64,000 nucleotides of DNA from Setophaga petechia (taxonomy: Eukaryota > Chordata > Aves > Passeriformes > Parulidae): assembly GCA_024362935.1 (NCBI GenBank), contig JANCRA010000025.1, forward strand, positions 10,318,936 to 10,382,935, given 5' to 3'. This document shows positions 26,520 through 39,756 of the stretch, in pieces. The position numbers and the translations under genes are program-made. The stretch's first letter is position 1, and every line of letters starts with the position of its first letter. The notes below the pieces were generated by a model, which had not been told where the DNA came from, made no database searches, and saw nothing but the letters and a program-made list of their open reading frames with translations.

Positions 26520-29500
26520 GGACCTGAAGAGCCAGAAGACTCTCTGAAGAATTCATCTTTTTGCCTCTCCCAAAAAGGTCTCCACTGCTGATAACTGGAA
26601 ACCATTCTGGCATGAGATGGGGCTCTCTCAGGAGTGCACCAAAACTGCTTGGCAGAAACCTTGTTGTCATCATTTATGCTTTGTTCCTATGAACAGTATA
26701 AATAATAAACAAATATCTTATGAGAAGAGCATAAAAATGAACAAAACACATTCAGCATTGGCTACTAAGTTATAGATGGAAAAGTGACAGGTGCCAAACT
26801 CTCTTCTTCAGCCTAAAAGCATGGGTAGCCCAAGAATGGGAGAAACCAAGATGGGAGAAACCAAGCAAGTGGGTAGAGCTTCTCTCCCTGCCCCCAGGCT
26901 CCTTGTTCTCCTCTGGAACAGGCTGGGATTCACCTGGCAGAGCAGCTTCACGTGGGAGGATGCTGTTTGTGCAGTGTCCCTCTAGGAATAATTAACCAAG
27001 GTCAAGATTCCTGGATTCTTGGATGGGAAACTTTCAAGGAAAGCACAAGCACTACCAGAGTGATTCTGGTAACTCTGTGGGAAACCATCCCTGAGCCAGA
27101 GATGAGCCAAGCCCTTTGCATGGCAGAAAGGACCTTCATGGCTTTAACCTCACCCTGCACAGCATGTGAGAACACACAACTCCATTTCCTTCTGCAGCCA
27201 GTCAGCACATGGGAGTACAAGCTGCCCACCTCACTCTGACTGCTGAGAGGAACTCCTAACCTTTCCCCAATGGCTCAGGAAAGACAGAAAATGGAGATTC
27301 CATCAAGCACATGAAAGTGCACTTTCCCCAGAAACTGGGTTTTTGAACCTTTGGTGAGCTGCAGTCCTGCCTGCTCTCCCTCCCCTCTGCGCTGCTGCTT
27401 GGGGTAGGATCCACCTCGTGCATCTCATTGCATACCAGGACAGCAAGCACAGCCCTGTGCTCCTGCCCAAGAGAGAGCAGCATTTAGGAGAGAAATTATC
27501 TCATGCAGTTTGTAAAATGCTTCTGAAAACTTTGAGGAGGAGGATGTCAACAAGTAGTAGAGTAGTAATTCCTCTCCTCATTTTTTCTCCAGTGTCCTTT
27601 ACAATTGAAAATCCTTCTTCCTGTCCTCTTCTGAACAGGGATTGCCTGATTTTTTTTTTTCCCCAGCTAATAATGAAAATAACAAATGCATTCTGGAGAC
27701 TTGAATAGAGCAGTGCTTGAGAGCACTGATATGCTGTGAAGATGAGAGGGTGAGGGAAGAGACCTTTGGCTGTGATGAGACCCAGATGTCCCATCCTGGC
27801 TGTGTCCACCAAAGTTACTGTCAAGTCTTTGTTTGAATTGGGTCCCACTGCACAAGCATATTTATTGGCATAACAAAGTAGCAATGGCCAAGGAAAGGAA
27901 AAAATGACTTGCCTAATGGGAATGAATTGTGCAGCATAACCTGGTGGTACATAGGACTCTATCATGGTATTTAATGTCTCTCCCCATGCTGAAAGAAAAG
28001 AGTCTTGACACAGGCGCCAGTAGGTCTGTAGAGCCATTGGTAGACAGCCAGGGCATACCATTTAATGGAAGGACATCATTAAATATGCCTTTATTTTTAT
28101 TACTTTGTAATATTATTATGCAGCTGAAATAAATCACGAGTTGTTTTTAGTGGGATTCCGTCACAAGCCACAAAAGCAGTGAGCTGGGGGGATCCTTCTC
28201 AATCTCCCTGTAAGCAACTTTCTGTACTCTCTGAAAAGAGCAAAGCCTTCACATCAGGGTCAACCCATGGCCTTTTCCTCTTTCAATATTTATAAAATGT
28301 ATCATTAAATAAGTACAACTAGAGCTCACAGGATCTAGTTCCTTCTGCAGCCCCAGGTCTGGAGGCAAACACAAGCAGCAGAGCCCCCAGACCAAGCTGG
28401 AGGAACAGGAGAGGTCTGGTGGAGGCCAAAGGGGTTTAACTACCCTGCCTCATTCCTGTGTGGCTCCCACATCCCCTCCCAAATCAGGAAGGTGCAAAGG
28501 TGCTGCATGCTCCCCTAATTAGTGAACACCAGTGAACTGGAGAGGGAGTTTGGCTCGTGCTCCCACAAGCAGATGGGTAAAACATGAAGTCTTCAGGCAC
28601 GCAGCAGAGAAGTGGAAAAGGAGATGTAAAAACCTGTGCTTGGACCTTCACCAAGCTGTCTGACTGCCCCAAGAACCCACTCCTCACTCCCATAGACCAC
28701 TGAGGATGCAGCACAGTGTTTGGCTTTAAAAAGGAGGGACAGCCAAAGCTCTGTCACACAGTCACACATTTTCTCAGCTCTTGTGTAAGTAAGGAGTTTG
28801 TGGTGCAAAACATTTCACAGAAAACCTAAATATGCCAGCAGGACATTGTGATGATTTTAGCTTAACAGATTTTGGTTTTCCTCTGCTCCCAGTCCCCTCT
28901 GAAACTGGTGCTATGTGTGCAAGCCTTCCCTCCCTTGGACTCTTCTTCCTTTCATTTTTTTTTCATTTGCACATGGTCAGACTGTTTCAGAGGAAGGAAG
29001 AATAGCAGATCCTGATTTAGAGAGTTCTGCTGAACTACTGGCATTATTGTGTAAAACATTAGTTCCTTCTCATCACCTTTAAGATGCCTTTTTTTTTTTT
29101 TTAGGTAAATGTTAACTGGAGGTTTATCATTAACCACCTTTAGTTTTTTGTAAGAGTTTATATTATTCACATGAACAGTGTGTGTTGCAAGATTCCTTTT
29201 TCACTGTTTAGATACAAATTATTCATAGTTTGAGTTTTGTCTAATCTGAAGCCAAACTGATTACAGTCTTCAGATAATCTCCACCTCAAAAGGAAAACCT
29301 CAAAAGGTTTTAGTTTGTCCAGTTAAGATACAAGTATCACCTGTGTGGATACTGAAATGTGTGCACATCAAAGAGACAAATTATTGTGCTTCAAGGTCAA
29401 GAAGAAACACTAACAGGAGGATGTTGAGTTTGAGGAGATCATTCAATTTAGAAAAATAATTCTTTACAGCCTGTTCTTCTCTGCAGTAAAGTTGTCTCAG

Positions 29501-32500
29501 TCAAGCCCATTCTTGCTGTGGCAAGGGGCAGCACAGGTGGGTGCAAAAGTAGATCTGATGAGCAAGTGTCAGAATGTAGACAAATGAATGCTCTTACAAA
29601 ATTTCAGCCCATCTTTGACAGCCCTGTGAAAAGCTCTTCTGTTTGCAACCAAAAGCCAACTGGAAGAGCTCTGTTAGCTTGCACTCAGTCTCTGGGTTTC
29701 TGTGGAAGTGACAGCCCTGATGGCCTCCTTGTGTTCCTCTGCCCACAGCACACAGCTCAGGTTCACCATGCAGGTGGGAGCAGCAGCAGCAGGCACAGAA
29801 CAGACAGAACCTGCACAGAGCATTTTCTCTCTAAATGAAAAGGGGAGGTGGAAGGGACATCTCTGAGCCTTCTGTCAGAGGGAGACAGCAAACCTTCCCC
29901 AGGCCCAGTTGCTGAGGGGCTCTGCTGCCAACCTCCCAAATGCCTTTATCTCAGTCACTCCAGGAGGAGAATTCCCTCCACAGCCAGAGCCAGGAGGAAG
30001 CCATGGAGGGGAGGGAGGAGAGCTGGGGCAGGGACACAGCCACCCCATCAGCTCCCTATCACCAACACATGGGAGAGTCTTCCAAAGGTCTCCAGGAAGA
30101 AATATCCAGCATTGACTGCTTCTCAATCAGTCCCTGACATCCTCTATTTCTTGCTACCCTACAGCTCCTGTTTCTGAGCTGGAGGAATGTCTCCTTACCA
30201 CTTCTTACACAAAAACACAAACACCCAGAGACAAACTTGTCCTTTGCATTTGGGATGTGGATTGCAGAGGGACTGATTGTGCTCAAAAACCTAGAGGGAC
30301 CTGTGCTCCCAGTCTGTCTCTTCAGAGGACTAACTCCTCCCTCCTCCTTTTGCTATGTTTGCCAGTGGAAAAAATTAGCAAACCCTATTTACAAATATTT
30401 TTGCCTCTTGGCCCTCTGCCTAATGCTGTACTATTAAGGCTGTCGTTGTTCCACTAAACAATTGCAAATGTTTTTGCATGCATGCATTGGCTTGCCTTTT
30501 GAGTTCAGAGACTCTTATTCCACCAACTGCCATGAAAATTGTCTTGGAGAACCTTTTTCTTAGCTGAATCCTCATCCCAGAAACAAGTAATCTCCATTTC
30601 TGCCTTCCCAAAGCTCTCTGAGCAGGTTAGTGCCTAAGCTGAGTTATGAGCAAGGAAGAAAATGTTTATCTTCTGCTTTTCCCTGAGACTCCTGACTAGT
30701 TGCCATTCTCAGGGTATATTTTCAGGATTCTTCCCCCTCCAAAAAGCCATGGCAGCCAACACTTTCTTTTAAAGCACAAAACTAAATAGCAATGAAATAG
30801 TAGTGAATAGCAGTGAATAGTAGTCCACGTTCACTTTCTTTTTTCCTTACCCACCACCCCATCCCCAAAATTTTACAGATGCTCATTCACTCTTTTTAAT
30901 CTCTGTGCAAGCAAATTCATGCTTCTGTTTATGGTGTTTGGTCCCAAATGTGAGGGTGATACAGTTTACCAGCATTTCAACAGCAGCTGAAGCAGCCAGT
31001 GATAAATGGATGTTGAAGACCAGTCAAAGAAAGCAAGTTTCATATCTGTAATTGCAAATGGTAGCATGGGAAATGTGATTTTGAAACAACAGAAGAAAGA
31101 TTTATGTCTCTAATGAAAACAGCTCCAATGTCAAACTCAGCACAACTTCCCAGACAAGATAAAAACATAAGAATTGTCTCCAGAAATTACTGAGTGAAAA
31201 ATTCTGAATAGCAAATGCAGTTGAGAAAATTGCTTGGGTAGTTTGCAAATAGGAAGTAAAGGAAGGCATAACAGATTGATAAATCACTATGATTTATGCA
31301 CCTAGCCTTGCTAGGAGTGGAAGACAGTAAATTACAGCACAGTCAAGCATTTTTCCTCATGGTTTAGTCAGCAAACTTCCATCCTGGTCTGAGGCACTGC
31401 TGGTTTTGGGCCAATCCTGCCAAGCTTGACAGCGTTTCCAGGGTGGTGAGGTGCCAACACACAAGATCTGTAGGGTCCTCAGGAGGAGCATTTCAGCCAC
31501 TGATTTTTGTCTTTGCATGTCCTGTACAACAGCTTTGGATCCCATCAGCACATCCTCTCACAGCACTCAGTTTTAAGCATGACCCCAAGGCCTTTTATCA
31601 CTCAAAAAACAGAACCTGGGATTTTCAAAGTAAATTACATTAATTAATTTCCTCTGCAGGAGAGGAAAGCTTCACAGCTTAATTATTGGTCTTGAGCTCC
31701 ATGACTTCACTACCAACCTTTCATACTATTTTTTGTCAGGTCCAAATCAATCTCACCCCTCCTTTGCCCTCCACACACACCCATCATGCAGAGCCCAAAA
31801 TGACAGCCTAACTCTTTGACAACAATTTTAAATTTTTTTTCTCCTCCACAGGAGGAAAAAACTACAGATCATGCATACATGAACCTCCACCATCAGCTAT
31901 CATCTGATGGGGTGACCTCACAATGCCCCCCTGCAGTCACAGCTCAGGTTTAAATACAGCTCAGCATTAAAGCAGGATTGGAGAGTGCTCTCTGTACTTG
32001 GGCATATAAAACATTCCCCAGAAAATGCAGCTCAAAAACAGGGAAAGCAAAATAAAAAGGGTACAATACAAACAACGATGAGCAAAGCCTTAAATCAGCT
32101 GGTTCTGGACTCCTTTCTCAGCATCACTGCAATGTGGCTTCTGAAACAAAATGAGTGTATTGAATTAGTGCAAGTGGAAAATTGGTTATTTGACTAAAAT
32201 GGAAAAAAAAAAAAGCAGGGGAAGGAGGGAGCTGTGTGGGCAAGATTCTTTAAATAATCATGGGCTGGGGGTTCTTTAATTGGAGAATTGGAAAAATAAA
32301 TTAGGCAAATTTTCATCTAAACATTTCAATAGCCAAAGCCTAAATTCTGCCTTTAGTTCACTCTACCAATGACGATACCCTCTGAAAAATGTCAATAATA
32401 TGAGAAAAAGTTATTGTTGTTTTCATTTTCCACAAAAATGCCTCATCTTCAGTGCAACTCTTATTTCAGTCTGTACTGGTCCCAAGCTGGATGAGCAGAT

Positions 32501-35114
32501 ATTTACTCCCTCAAATGACTCCCTTCCACTAAAATCTACCTGGGGAAGAAGGAATAAGACAAGGTAGAGGGACAATAAATGAGTCACAATGAGGGGTAGA
32601 ACAGGAGAGGATGAAAACACCTAGCAAAATGACACAGAGAGAGAGAGAAGGAAGGGTAAGAAAGAACAGTGTTATTTTTTTTCTCCCCTTTCCATTACAG
32701 AAAGTTAATTTTCTTTTCTTCGTCTGTTGTAGAAAACCCCACATGTTCTCAGTTTTAAGTGGTAAAGACAAAGCCTGGGAAAGGAAACAGAGTAGAGTTG
32801 CACGAGGTCACAGCCTATTTCATCTCCCAAAACCAAGTTCACACCTTTGCCCACGCTGCTTTAGATTTTACCATCTCTCATGTGCTGTCCATCAGCTTTC
32901 TAAGCAGCCTGTAAGCAGGCAAAAGACAAGTGTAGCTCCCCACACTGCTCTTTGGGGAGCCAAAAGAGATCTAATGTTTTGGAAATGCTTACCCACATAC
33001 AATAGTTCAGTGAAAAGCTGTTTGGAAGCAGAGGGTTCAGAAGTCAGGAAATATTTGCAGAGGAAATCATTTTCTGTGGCACATTGCTTTCAGAAAGCAA
33101 TGGATAAACAACAAGCCTCTGTTGAAGGAGTAGAAGAAGGAAGTTTTACAGGCACCCAAAATTAATTCATGCCCTGCTTTTTTTTTTTTTTTGCAAAATA
33201 CTGTTTTCCCCCAAAAACTAAATCTCCATTTGTGCTGCAGGTACTTAGCCTGTCTATAGCATTGACTATTTTTTCCTTAATACTCATTTGCAATTTACCC
33301 CTTAAGGTGTTCTTACCACAAAACCATCCAACCACATGGGGTAACCAAGGAACTGTGGGTCAAGACAAACACAAGAGGTGATCTACACTTTTTATTAACA
33401 CAACCCCCAATCCCCTCCCCTCCTCCATTATTTAACTGCTTTTTTCTCCCTTCCCCCCCGACAAATATTGCAGATGAACTCACATTTCCCATGAAGATTT
33501 CAACAGGGTTTTACAAAAAGTGAATTTACCACTCCTGACTGTGAGCACTCTTGGTGGAAGCCTCAGGGTTGCACTCATGTAACCACGGAACAAAAATGAC
33601 ATTTTGACTATCTAAATGCTCGTGGGCAGGCCACAAATAAATGATTATTCACAGAAATCACGGGCAGCATTATCTCAAACAACAAACACATTCAAGAACA
33701 TCCAGGCATGCTCACAGATAGTTTGCAAACAGATAAAAGGCCAAACACTTCCATTCAGTTCCTTGCTGTAGATTATTCACCCAGCTCTAATAACAGTCCC
33801 CTGTCTCCATGAGCCTGTATCAGATGCAGTCCAAAACTGGAATGGTGGTGAAAGCCCCCACTCTATCACCATGAAAACCCAGAGTTGAAGCTTTTTTTTC
33901 TTTTTCTTTTTTTTTTCCTCCATTCATTTCTACCAAACAAAAGCAAAAGATGGGATTATCTTCACAGAGTTCAGTTTGGAGTTGCTTCATTTCAGTGGCA
34001 TGCAGATATTTCCCCTGTGGTTTTGCAGGGTGAGCAGGAACACCTGTTGAGTTTAAAAGAAAAGCACAAACCCCCTGCAAAGCAGTAATTTTTGTTTGGT
34101 TAGGTTTGGGATTTTTCACCCTCTGTTTTTTAGGTCCTGACAGCAAGCACAGCTTGCAGGGAGCATTGTTTGGAAGCTGTTACAGAGCAGTAATTGCTGC
34201 TGAAGGGTGGCTGGTTGCTCAGGATATGATAAATTACTCAATGCAGCCACCAGGCTAAAGTCATTTGGGCTGGTGCTGGGCATTGCTGCTCACTTTGAAA
34301 TGCTCCTGTCTTCCTCCTGGAATTGTTGGTCACTTCTTCACGTTTTCCAGGACCCAGAGAATGGTTTGTTCTCCTTCCCCATGGGGGTTTCCAGCAGTGC
34401 TGTGCTGTTCACCCCAAAGCAAACAGCTGCAGGGCCTGCCAGCAGTGCCTGGGGCTCTGCCCAGCTGGGCAGGGATGTGTAGGGCATGGGGGTCCAGTCA
34501 AGGGGGCAGATCAGCCCTACAGAGCTTTAATTTGGGTTTTGGACTGGTTTTTTTTTGGCATGGGTGAAATTCAAAAGCATCCTTGCACTGCATGTTGGCT
34601 GGGTTGGTGGAAGAGCAGAAGGTCAAGAGCTAGCAGAGATGTCCAGCCTCTGCCAAGGGAGCACAGCATCTGCAGGGCACTGGGAGAAAAGGCTGTTCCC
34701 TCCTGTTTATCCAAGCAGTGCCTCTGTATTTCCTCTGTTTCCCATACAGCCCACCCCAGTGTTCCCCCTTTGCCTGTTCTGTGGGAGAAACCCGTGCTAG
34801 TTCTCCATATCCAGGAGGGAATGACATGAAAGGATGAATGCTCTCTGAGGGATGAGCTGCCTGCCAGCCCATGAGGATTTTAGCCCATGGGTTCAGCCAG
34901 TTCAACTTCAGAGAGCTGTTGTGGCCCCCTGAGGAGATCTGGTGTGCTTGCAGGGAAAATCAATTTGTGTTAGTCCAGATGGGGCAGGGGGTTCAACGTC
35001 CCTGTCCCTCTTTTCTCCCACCAGCATTTTTGAGTCCTCACTGTCCACCCAGGATAGCAATTTTCCATGATGGTCATGGCTGATCTGCTCTGATCAAGGG
35101 TGAAACCTCTGCAA
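26520..35114. other. 8.6 kb without a recognised gene
   Basis: Unique AT-leaning DNA with short poly(T) runs (29090, 33180). The longest frames (186 codons minus strand at 27501-28061, 184 codons + strand at 32611-33165) match no family I know and lack codon bias typical of genes. Confidence 0.5.
26836..26865. repeat. 15-bp tandem duplication
   Basis: ATGGGAGAAACCAAG occurs twice in a row. Confidence 0.85.
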
Positions 35115-35310
35115 GGAGATCCATCCATCACAGCAGCCATGGATGCTGCTATTTAAGGTTATTGGAGATCCATCCATTATAGCAGCCATGGATGCTGTTA
35201 TTTAAGGTTATTGGAGATCCATCCATCACAGCAGCCATGGATGCTGCTATTTAAGGTTATTGGAGATCCATCCATCACAGCAGCCATGGATGCTGCTATT
35301 TAAGGTTATT
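35115..35310. repeat. Tandem repeat, four copies of 49 bp
   Basis: Exact 49-bp periodicity with units starting at 35115, 35164, 35213 and 35262. Each begins GGAGATCCATCCAT and ends ATTTAAGGTTATT. The second unit carries a few substitutions (TTATAG for TCACAG, GCTGTT for GCTGCT); the others are nearly identical. Each unit contains CAGCAGCCATGGATGCTG, an 18-bp palindrome centred on CCATGG with one mismatched pair. Confidence 0.95.
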
Positions 35311-36390
35311 TAACAGGACTGAGCTGTCCTGTTCAGTCAGGTCACAGCTGTACGTGAGACAGAGGCTCACAAGCTGCTCCTCAGGTTGGTTTCTCTTTGT
35401 TTCAGAGGAGAGGGTGGTGGTGGAGACTGGAAAGTGCCTGGTGTGCTTCAGCCAGCACTTCTGGAGAGCACAGTGGCTTGCTCTGCAACAGGTCCTCATG
35501 AATGATGGGGCAGGGTGTGTTAAAGCATGTTCACTTGCTGAGATTCCTCTCAAGTGCCTGTTGGAGCTGGACCTTTACCAGGTGGCCTGTTCCAAAGGGA
35601 ATCAAATTACAAGCCAAATTGTGTTTAAAATCATAGGCAGGCCAATGCATTTTCTAGTAGGCCTTGTTTTCTTCAGTCTTACCTATTGGAACAGGCAAAC
35701 CAGTTTTAGCTCAAGTTGCAGGCTGACTGTGTCAAAACTCAGTTTGGGACCCCATAGAGGAGAGGCTCCTACTTCACTGCAAAGAGAAAAGAGAGGTAAG
35801 GAGTGAGGAAAACAAAAAGTGAGTGACAGGAACATCATGTCTGATGCCTTGGGCTGGGGCTTCACCTCCTGCCCGCCAGTGACAGCAACTCCTTCACTCA
35901 GCTCAGTCATGGATGTGCAAACAAACAAACACACCCACCTGAGAATGTCTCAGACCCTGAAGCTCTGGGATAAAGAAGCAAGAAATGTTCATTACATACA
36001 TCACTGAGGTTGGTTCTTTGCTTGTTTTCTTTTAGAGTCAGATTTTCTTAACTATTGCTGTCCTGAACAATGCCACAAAATCACCAGTGCTGCCCATCCT
36101 CTCCTCTGCCTCTTGGCCTGGAATAGGAACAGTTTTTGTTGAACTGGGGCTGGGCACACGGGCTGCTCAAACAGAAAACTCTTTGGAAAACAGGAAGTTT
36201 CCAAGATAAAGTCCTAATTGTTGTTGGGGGGGAAAAAATCTGTCAACATGAGAAGCAAATGTTTTCACACAACGATTGTCACAAATATGAAAGCCTGGCA
36301 GATGAAAGTTAAAACAGGTTAGGTTTTGACCAAAAATATTTTATATTTTCTTGAAAATTTTTATTTAGCTGAAACCCTGACTTTTCAATT

Positions 36391-36432
36391 AAAAAATTAA
36401 CAACCAGGCATAAAAAATTAACAGCCAGGCAT
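36391..36432. repeat. Tandem duplication of 21 bp
   Basis: AAAAAATTAACAACCAGGCA plus T, then the same with one change (AACAGCC), at 36391-36411 and 36412-36432. Confidence 0.85.
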
Positions 36433-36574
36433 AGAAAATTCAAATTACACTCTAAATGTTCTCCTTCTGTGTCAAGAGAACTGGAGATAGAGTAAAATGG
36501 CCAGGAAGATCAGCAGTAATAGGTTAATATTTAACACAGGGAGGCTGCACAGGAAGTGCCACACAAGAGAATTT

Positions 36575-36956
36575 TGTGACGATGTTCACAGGGGTTCTTG
36601 GATGAGGGAAGAGACAAGGATCTGACTCCATGTTTCAGAAGGCTTGATTTATTATTTTATTATATATATTACATTAAAACTATACTAAAAGAATAGAAAA
36701 AAAGGTTTCATCAGAAGGCTAGCTAAGAATAGGAAAGAATGATAACAAAAGCTTCTGTCTCAGACAGAGAGTCCGAGCCAGCTGACTGTGATTGGCCATT
36801 AATTACAAACAAACCAAGGTGAGATCAATCACAGATGCACCTGTTGCATTTCACAGCAGCAGATAACCATTGTTTACATTTTGTTCCTGAGGCCTCTCAG
36901 CTTCTCAGGAGGAAAAATCCTAAGGAAAGGATTTTCCATAAAAGATGTCTGCGACA
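36575..36956 (-). mobile_element. Solo LTR, copy A of an inverted pair
   Basis: On the minus strand it starts TGTCGCAGACATCTTTTATG and ends GAACATCGTCACA, giving TG...CA termini over 382 bp. The minus strand includes the GGCCAATCACAGTCAGCTG block and a polyadenylation region ending in CCTTCTGAAACATGGAGTCA. GAGAAT appears right after the element and again at 36567-36572, two bases before its left end, a possible 6-bp target-site duplication. It is the same family as 39757-40152, in opposite orientation. No internal retroviral genes. Confidence 0.8.
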
Positions 36957-37092
36957 GAGAATCACCTCCCTCCCCAGGCTGCACCCAGCAGCTCTTTGGT
37001 GGCAGAGCCAGTGGCAGGCTGCAGGATGCTTGGGCAGTTTCAGAGTGACAGGATTCCACTGAGTAGCAAACAAGTTTGGACAATGCAGAGAT

Positions 37093-37264
37093 ATTTATAC
37101 AGCCAGCATGGCTGTAAAGTGTATCTGTGTCTCAAAAAAGAGGGAGCTGAGGCACAGAAGGATTAAAGGCTGTACTTAAACCACCTACTGAGGCATGTCT
37201 GAGAGACTCATATTTCTGTGATTTGGAAGACTGAAGGAGAGTTTAGATCTCCTGTTCTCAGGCT
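37093..37264 (+). repeat. Direct repeat, copy 1 of a 170-bp pair
   Basis: The segment from TATTTATAC through CTCAAAAAAGAGGGA, CCACCTACTGAGGCAT and TCTGTGATTTGGAAGACTGA to CCTGTTCTCAGGCT recurs at 39013-39172 with a constant offset of 1908 bp, apart from a 12-base difference near the left end. About 90% identical by eye. Not recognised as a known repeat. Confidence 0.75.
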
Positions 37265-37389
37265 CTATGTAGAGTTCTCCTCCATCACTTTTCCAGCAGA
37301 ATGCTGCTGCCCCAGGGATGTGCTGGGAGAGTCGAGTTTGGGAGCACGGCATCACAGGAGCAAGTTTTGGGTGCTCCAAAAAACAGCAT

Positions 37390-37640
37390 AAAGCAGTGGC
37401 ACAGGGATCCGTGCGACCCTGACGAGGCATTCCCGCTCCAGCAGCACGCTCAGGCTCCCCGGGGAGGGAGGAAGAGGAGCGCGACCTTCCTTTGCGAGAG
37501 GCACCAGCTCTGCGCCCTCCTCAGCTCCAGGACTGAACGCGGGGCTCCCTCTGCTGAGCCTGCCACACAAGCGATGTCCGCGGGATGCAGCGCTCCGAGA
37601 GCTTCATCCCAGCCTCCAGGCAGGCAGCAGCCGCAGGAGA
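37390..37640. other. Small CpG-enriched segment between the inverted LTRs
   Basis: A CpG cluster (GATCCGTGCGACCCTGACGA, GGAGCGCGACCTTCCTTTGC, GATGTCCGCGGGATGCAGCG) opens a 194-codon + frame at 37301-37885 of low-complexity Ser/Gly/Ala sequence. The frame is probably not a gene; an unannotated promoter or lncRNA exon is possible. Confidence 0.35.
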
Positions 37641-39012
37641 ACCCCTCATCTTCCTCCTCCAGCGGGGGACAAAGAGCTGGGGGTGCAGAGCAGGACAAGG
37701 CCAGCGCTGGGGGAAATTCTCCTGGGATGAAAGTGAGCAGCTCATCCTGTGCTGTGAGCACAGCTCCAAATCCTGGTGCAGCTCCACTGAAGGGTGAGGC
37801 TCAGCCTGGGCTGTGGAGCTGCCAAAAGCTGCTCAAACTCCCCTCTGGTCACCTGCAGAGATGCTATTACCAACACAGGGATTAAATGACAGCAGATTTT
37901 GGAGATTTCTGTATCAGAAGCAGAACAAGCATTGTCCCAGATAGAAGCTGAAACATAGTATGAATAGGCAATTTTATTCTGTGATTCTATTTTATTTTGT
38001 GATTCTTCAATGTTATACCAGGAAGATGTTCAAGGAAAGTAAGAATGAGCTGCTGTATGAATGAATGCTGAACCTCTTTTCTTTCTCATTGTTATATTAT
38101 TCCTCACTTGGCTTCACTTCATAAATGTACTCTCCTGCTCTCAGAGCCTTTTATTTCCATATATCCTCCATTTCCATCCCTCTCATATCACGAGGGATGG
38201 AAACTTTTCAAAGCACAGTTTCCCATCACTACAATAAGTGCCTTCCACTTCCCAAAATTCATTCTTATCTTCCTGTGGCCCATAGAAAAACGTGAAGTTA
38301 CACCATCCCTTCCTTGTTTCCTTCTTTAACCATGTCCTGGTCTTCTGATTTTCATTTCTACCAAGCAACCTAACTAATCTCTGAAAGGAAAATCTCATGC
38401 CTAGGCTTGCTAGGAAATCCACTTGAGGTGTTAAGCCCCACATTAGAACCTTTCTCTCCTTAAGTCAAGCATTTGGTACCCACAAGTTAAGTGGATTAAT
38501 CACATGTAACTTGTATGGGTACAGCATAAAACCTCCAAATTACTGCTGGCCTGTAAGGGCATTGCTGCAGGACCCCAAAATTCTGTGACCTCCTCTCATC
38601 CCTCATGCTCAGAAATGTCAAGGTGCATTTATTATTTTATGAAGGTTTTTTGAGCAGATTCATGGTGTTTTTTGACAAGATTTCTGACACCTCTGTTCCT
38701 CAGCTCCAGACCTTCCAAGCTCAGTGCTACAGCAGCAGACTGCCTGGAAGTCCCACATTTGAGGTTTTCCCCTCAAAATCCATCAGCACAGCCCCATGAC
38801 CAGAGGGGAAGATTGGGAGCAGCCTTTTTGCCCATTCCCTGCCCAGGCTGAGCAAGTCCCTCTCTGTCTCCAGCCCTCCCTCACTCTCTTTCCAAAACCT
38901 ACACTCATTTAAAATGCCAGCTCTGGAAATTTAACAATAAAGAGTAATGCCCTGCCTCTATATTTTGCCACCACAGTAACAAGACAGCAGAAAATATCAC
39001 ATTCCCTGAGCT

Positions 39013-39172
39013 ATTTATACTGCAAAGTGTATCTGTATCTCAAAAAAGAGGGAAGGGAGGCACAGGAGGATTAAAGGCTATAGTTAAGCCACCTACTGAG
39101 GCATCTCTTAGAGACTTGTATTTCTGTGATTTGGAAGACTGAAGGGGTGTTTAGACCTCCTGTTCTCAGGCT
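39013..39172 (+). repeat. Direct repeat, copy 2 of a 170-bp pair
   Basis: Partner of 37093-37264 in the same orientation. Both copies lie between the inverted LTRs at 36.6 and 39.8 kb. Neither carries a convincing ORF. Confidence 0.75.
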
Positions 39173-39756
39173 GCCAGGATTTGTCTCCCTGCAAGGAGTC
39201 ATTAAAAAGAAGTAAGAGTTGTATTCTGTTCCCTTCTCTGATTAACTTAGCACAAGGCAGCACATCTCACCCACCATATAAAACATTTTTCTCCTGCCTG
39301 AAGAGCAGGAGCTGAGAACTTCTCATTGCTCCTTTTTTAGCTCAGACCCCAGAGCTCATCTTCCAGCAGCCACAGCTGTGCATGATTCACTGCAGATAAC
39401 AGGAGAGCCCTGGCAGGAGCAGATCCAAAATCCCATCTGCCTCACTCAGTCCATCTGTGCCACTGCCATTTCATTAGCTCAGCCCTTCAGAAGCAGGGCT
39501 TGCACAACTGAGTCACATCCATCACCCTGCTGCAGGCAGCCACCTCCAGCCCAGAGCAGGACAACTTGATTAGACCTGCACCCATTCAATTACTCAGTCT
39601 AGATCATGAAAGATACTCACCATGGGCTTCACAGCTTGTTTATTAAAACACCATTGCCCCCTAAATTCACTTATCAGCTGGCAAAGTGGCTGCAGGTCAG
39701 TCCAAGGAGGGTAAGAACACAGACAATGTACTTGTGTTGGGTAGAACAACACAGGA

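Noticed and set aside
26098..26547. 149-codon Ser/Phe/Pro-rich frame
   Set aside because: Translation of the TTCTCC polypyrimidine tract.
27501..28061. 186-codon minus-strand frame
   Set aside because: The longest frame in non-repetitive DNA outside the receptor, but its sequence resembles no protein I know, includes AT-rich UTR-like stretches and lacks coding bias. A protein search would decide; a hit to a retroelement or pseudogene would revive it.
32611..33165. 184-codon plus-strand frame
   Set aside because: No domain or familiar motif, and ordinary composition for non-coding DNA.
37301..37885. 194-codon plus-strand frame in a CpG cluster
   Set aside because: Low-complexity Ser/Gly/Ala-rich translation, no homology recognised. 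Length is expected in GC-rich DNA with few stops.
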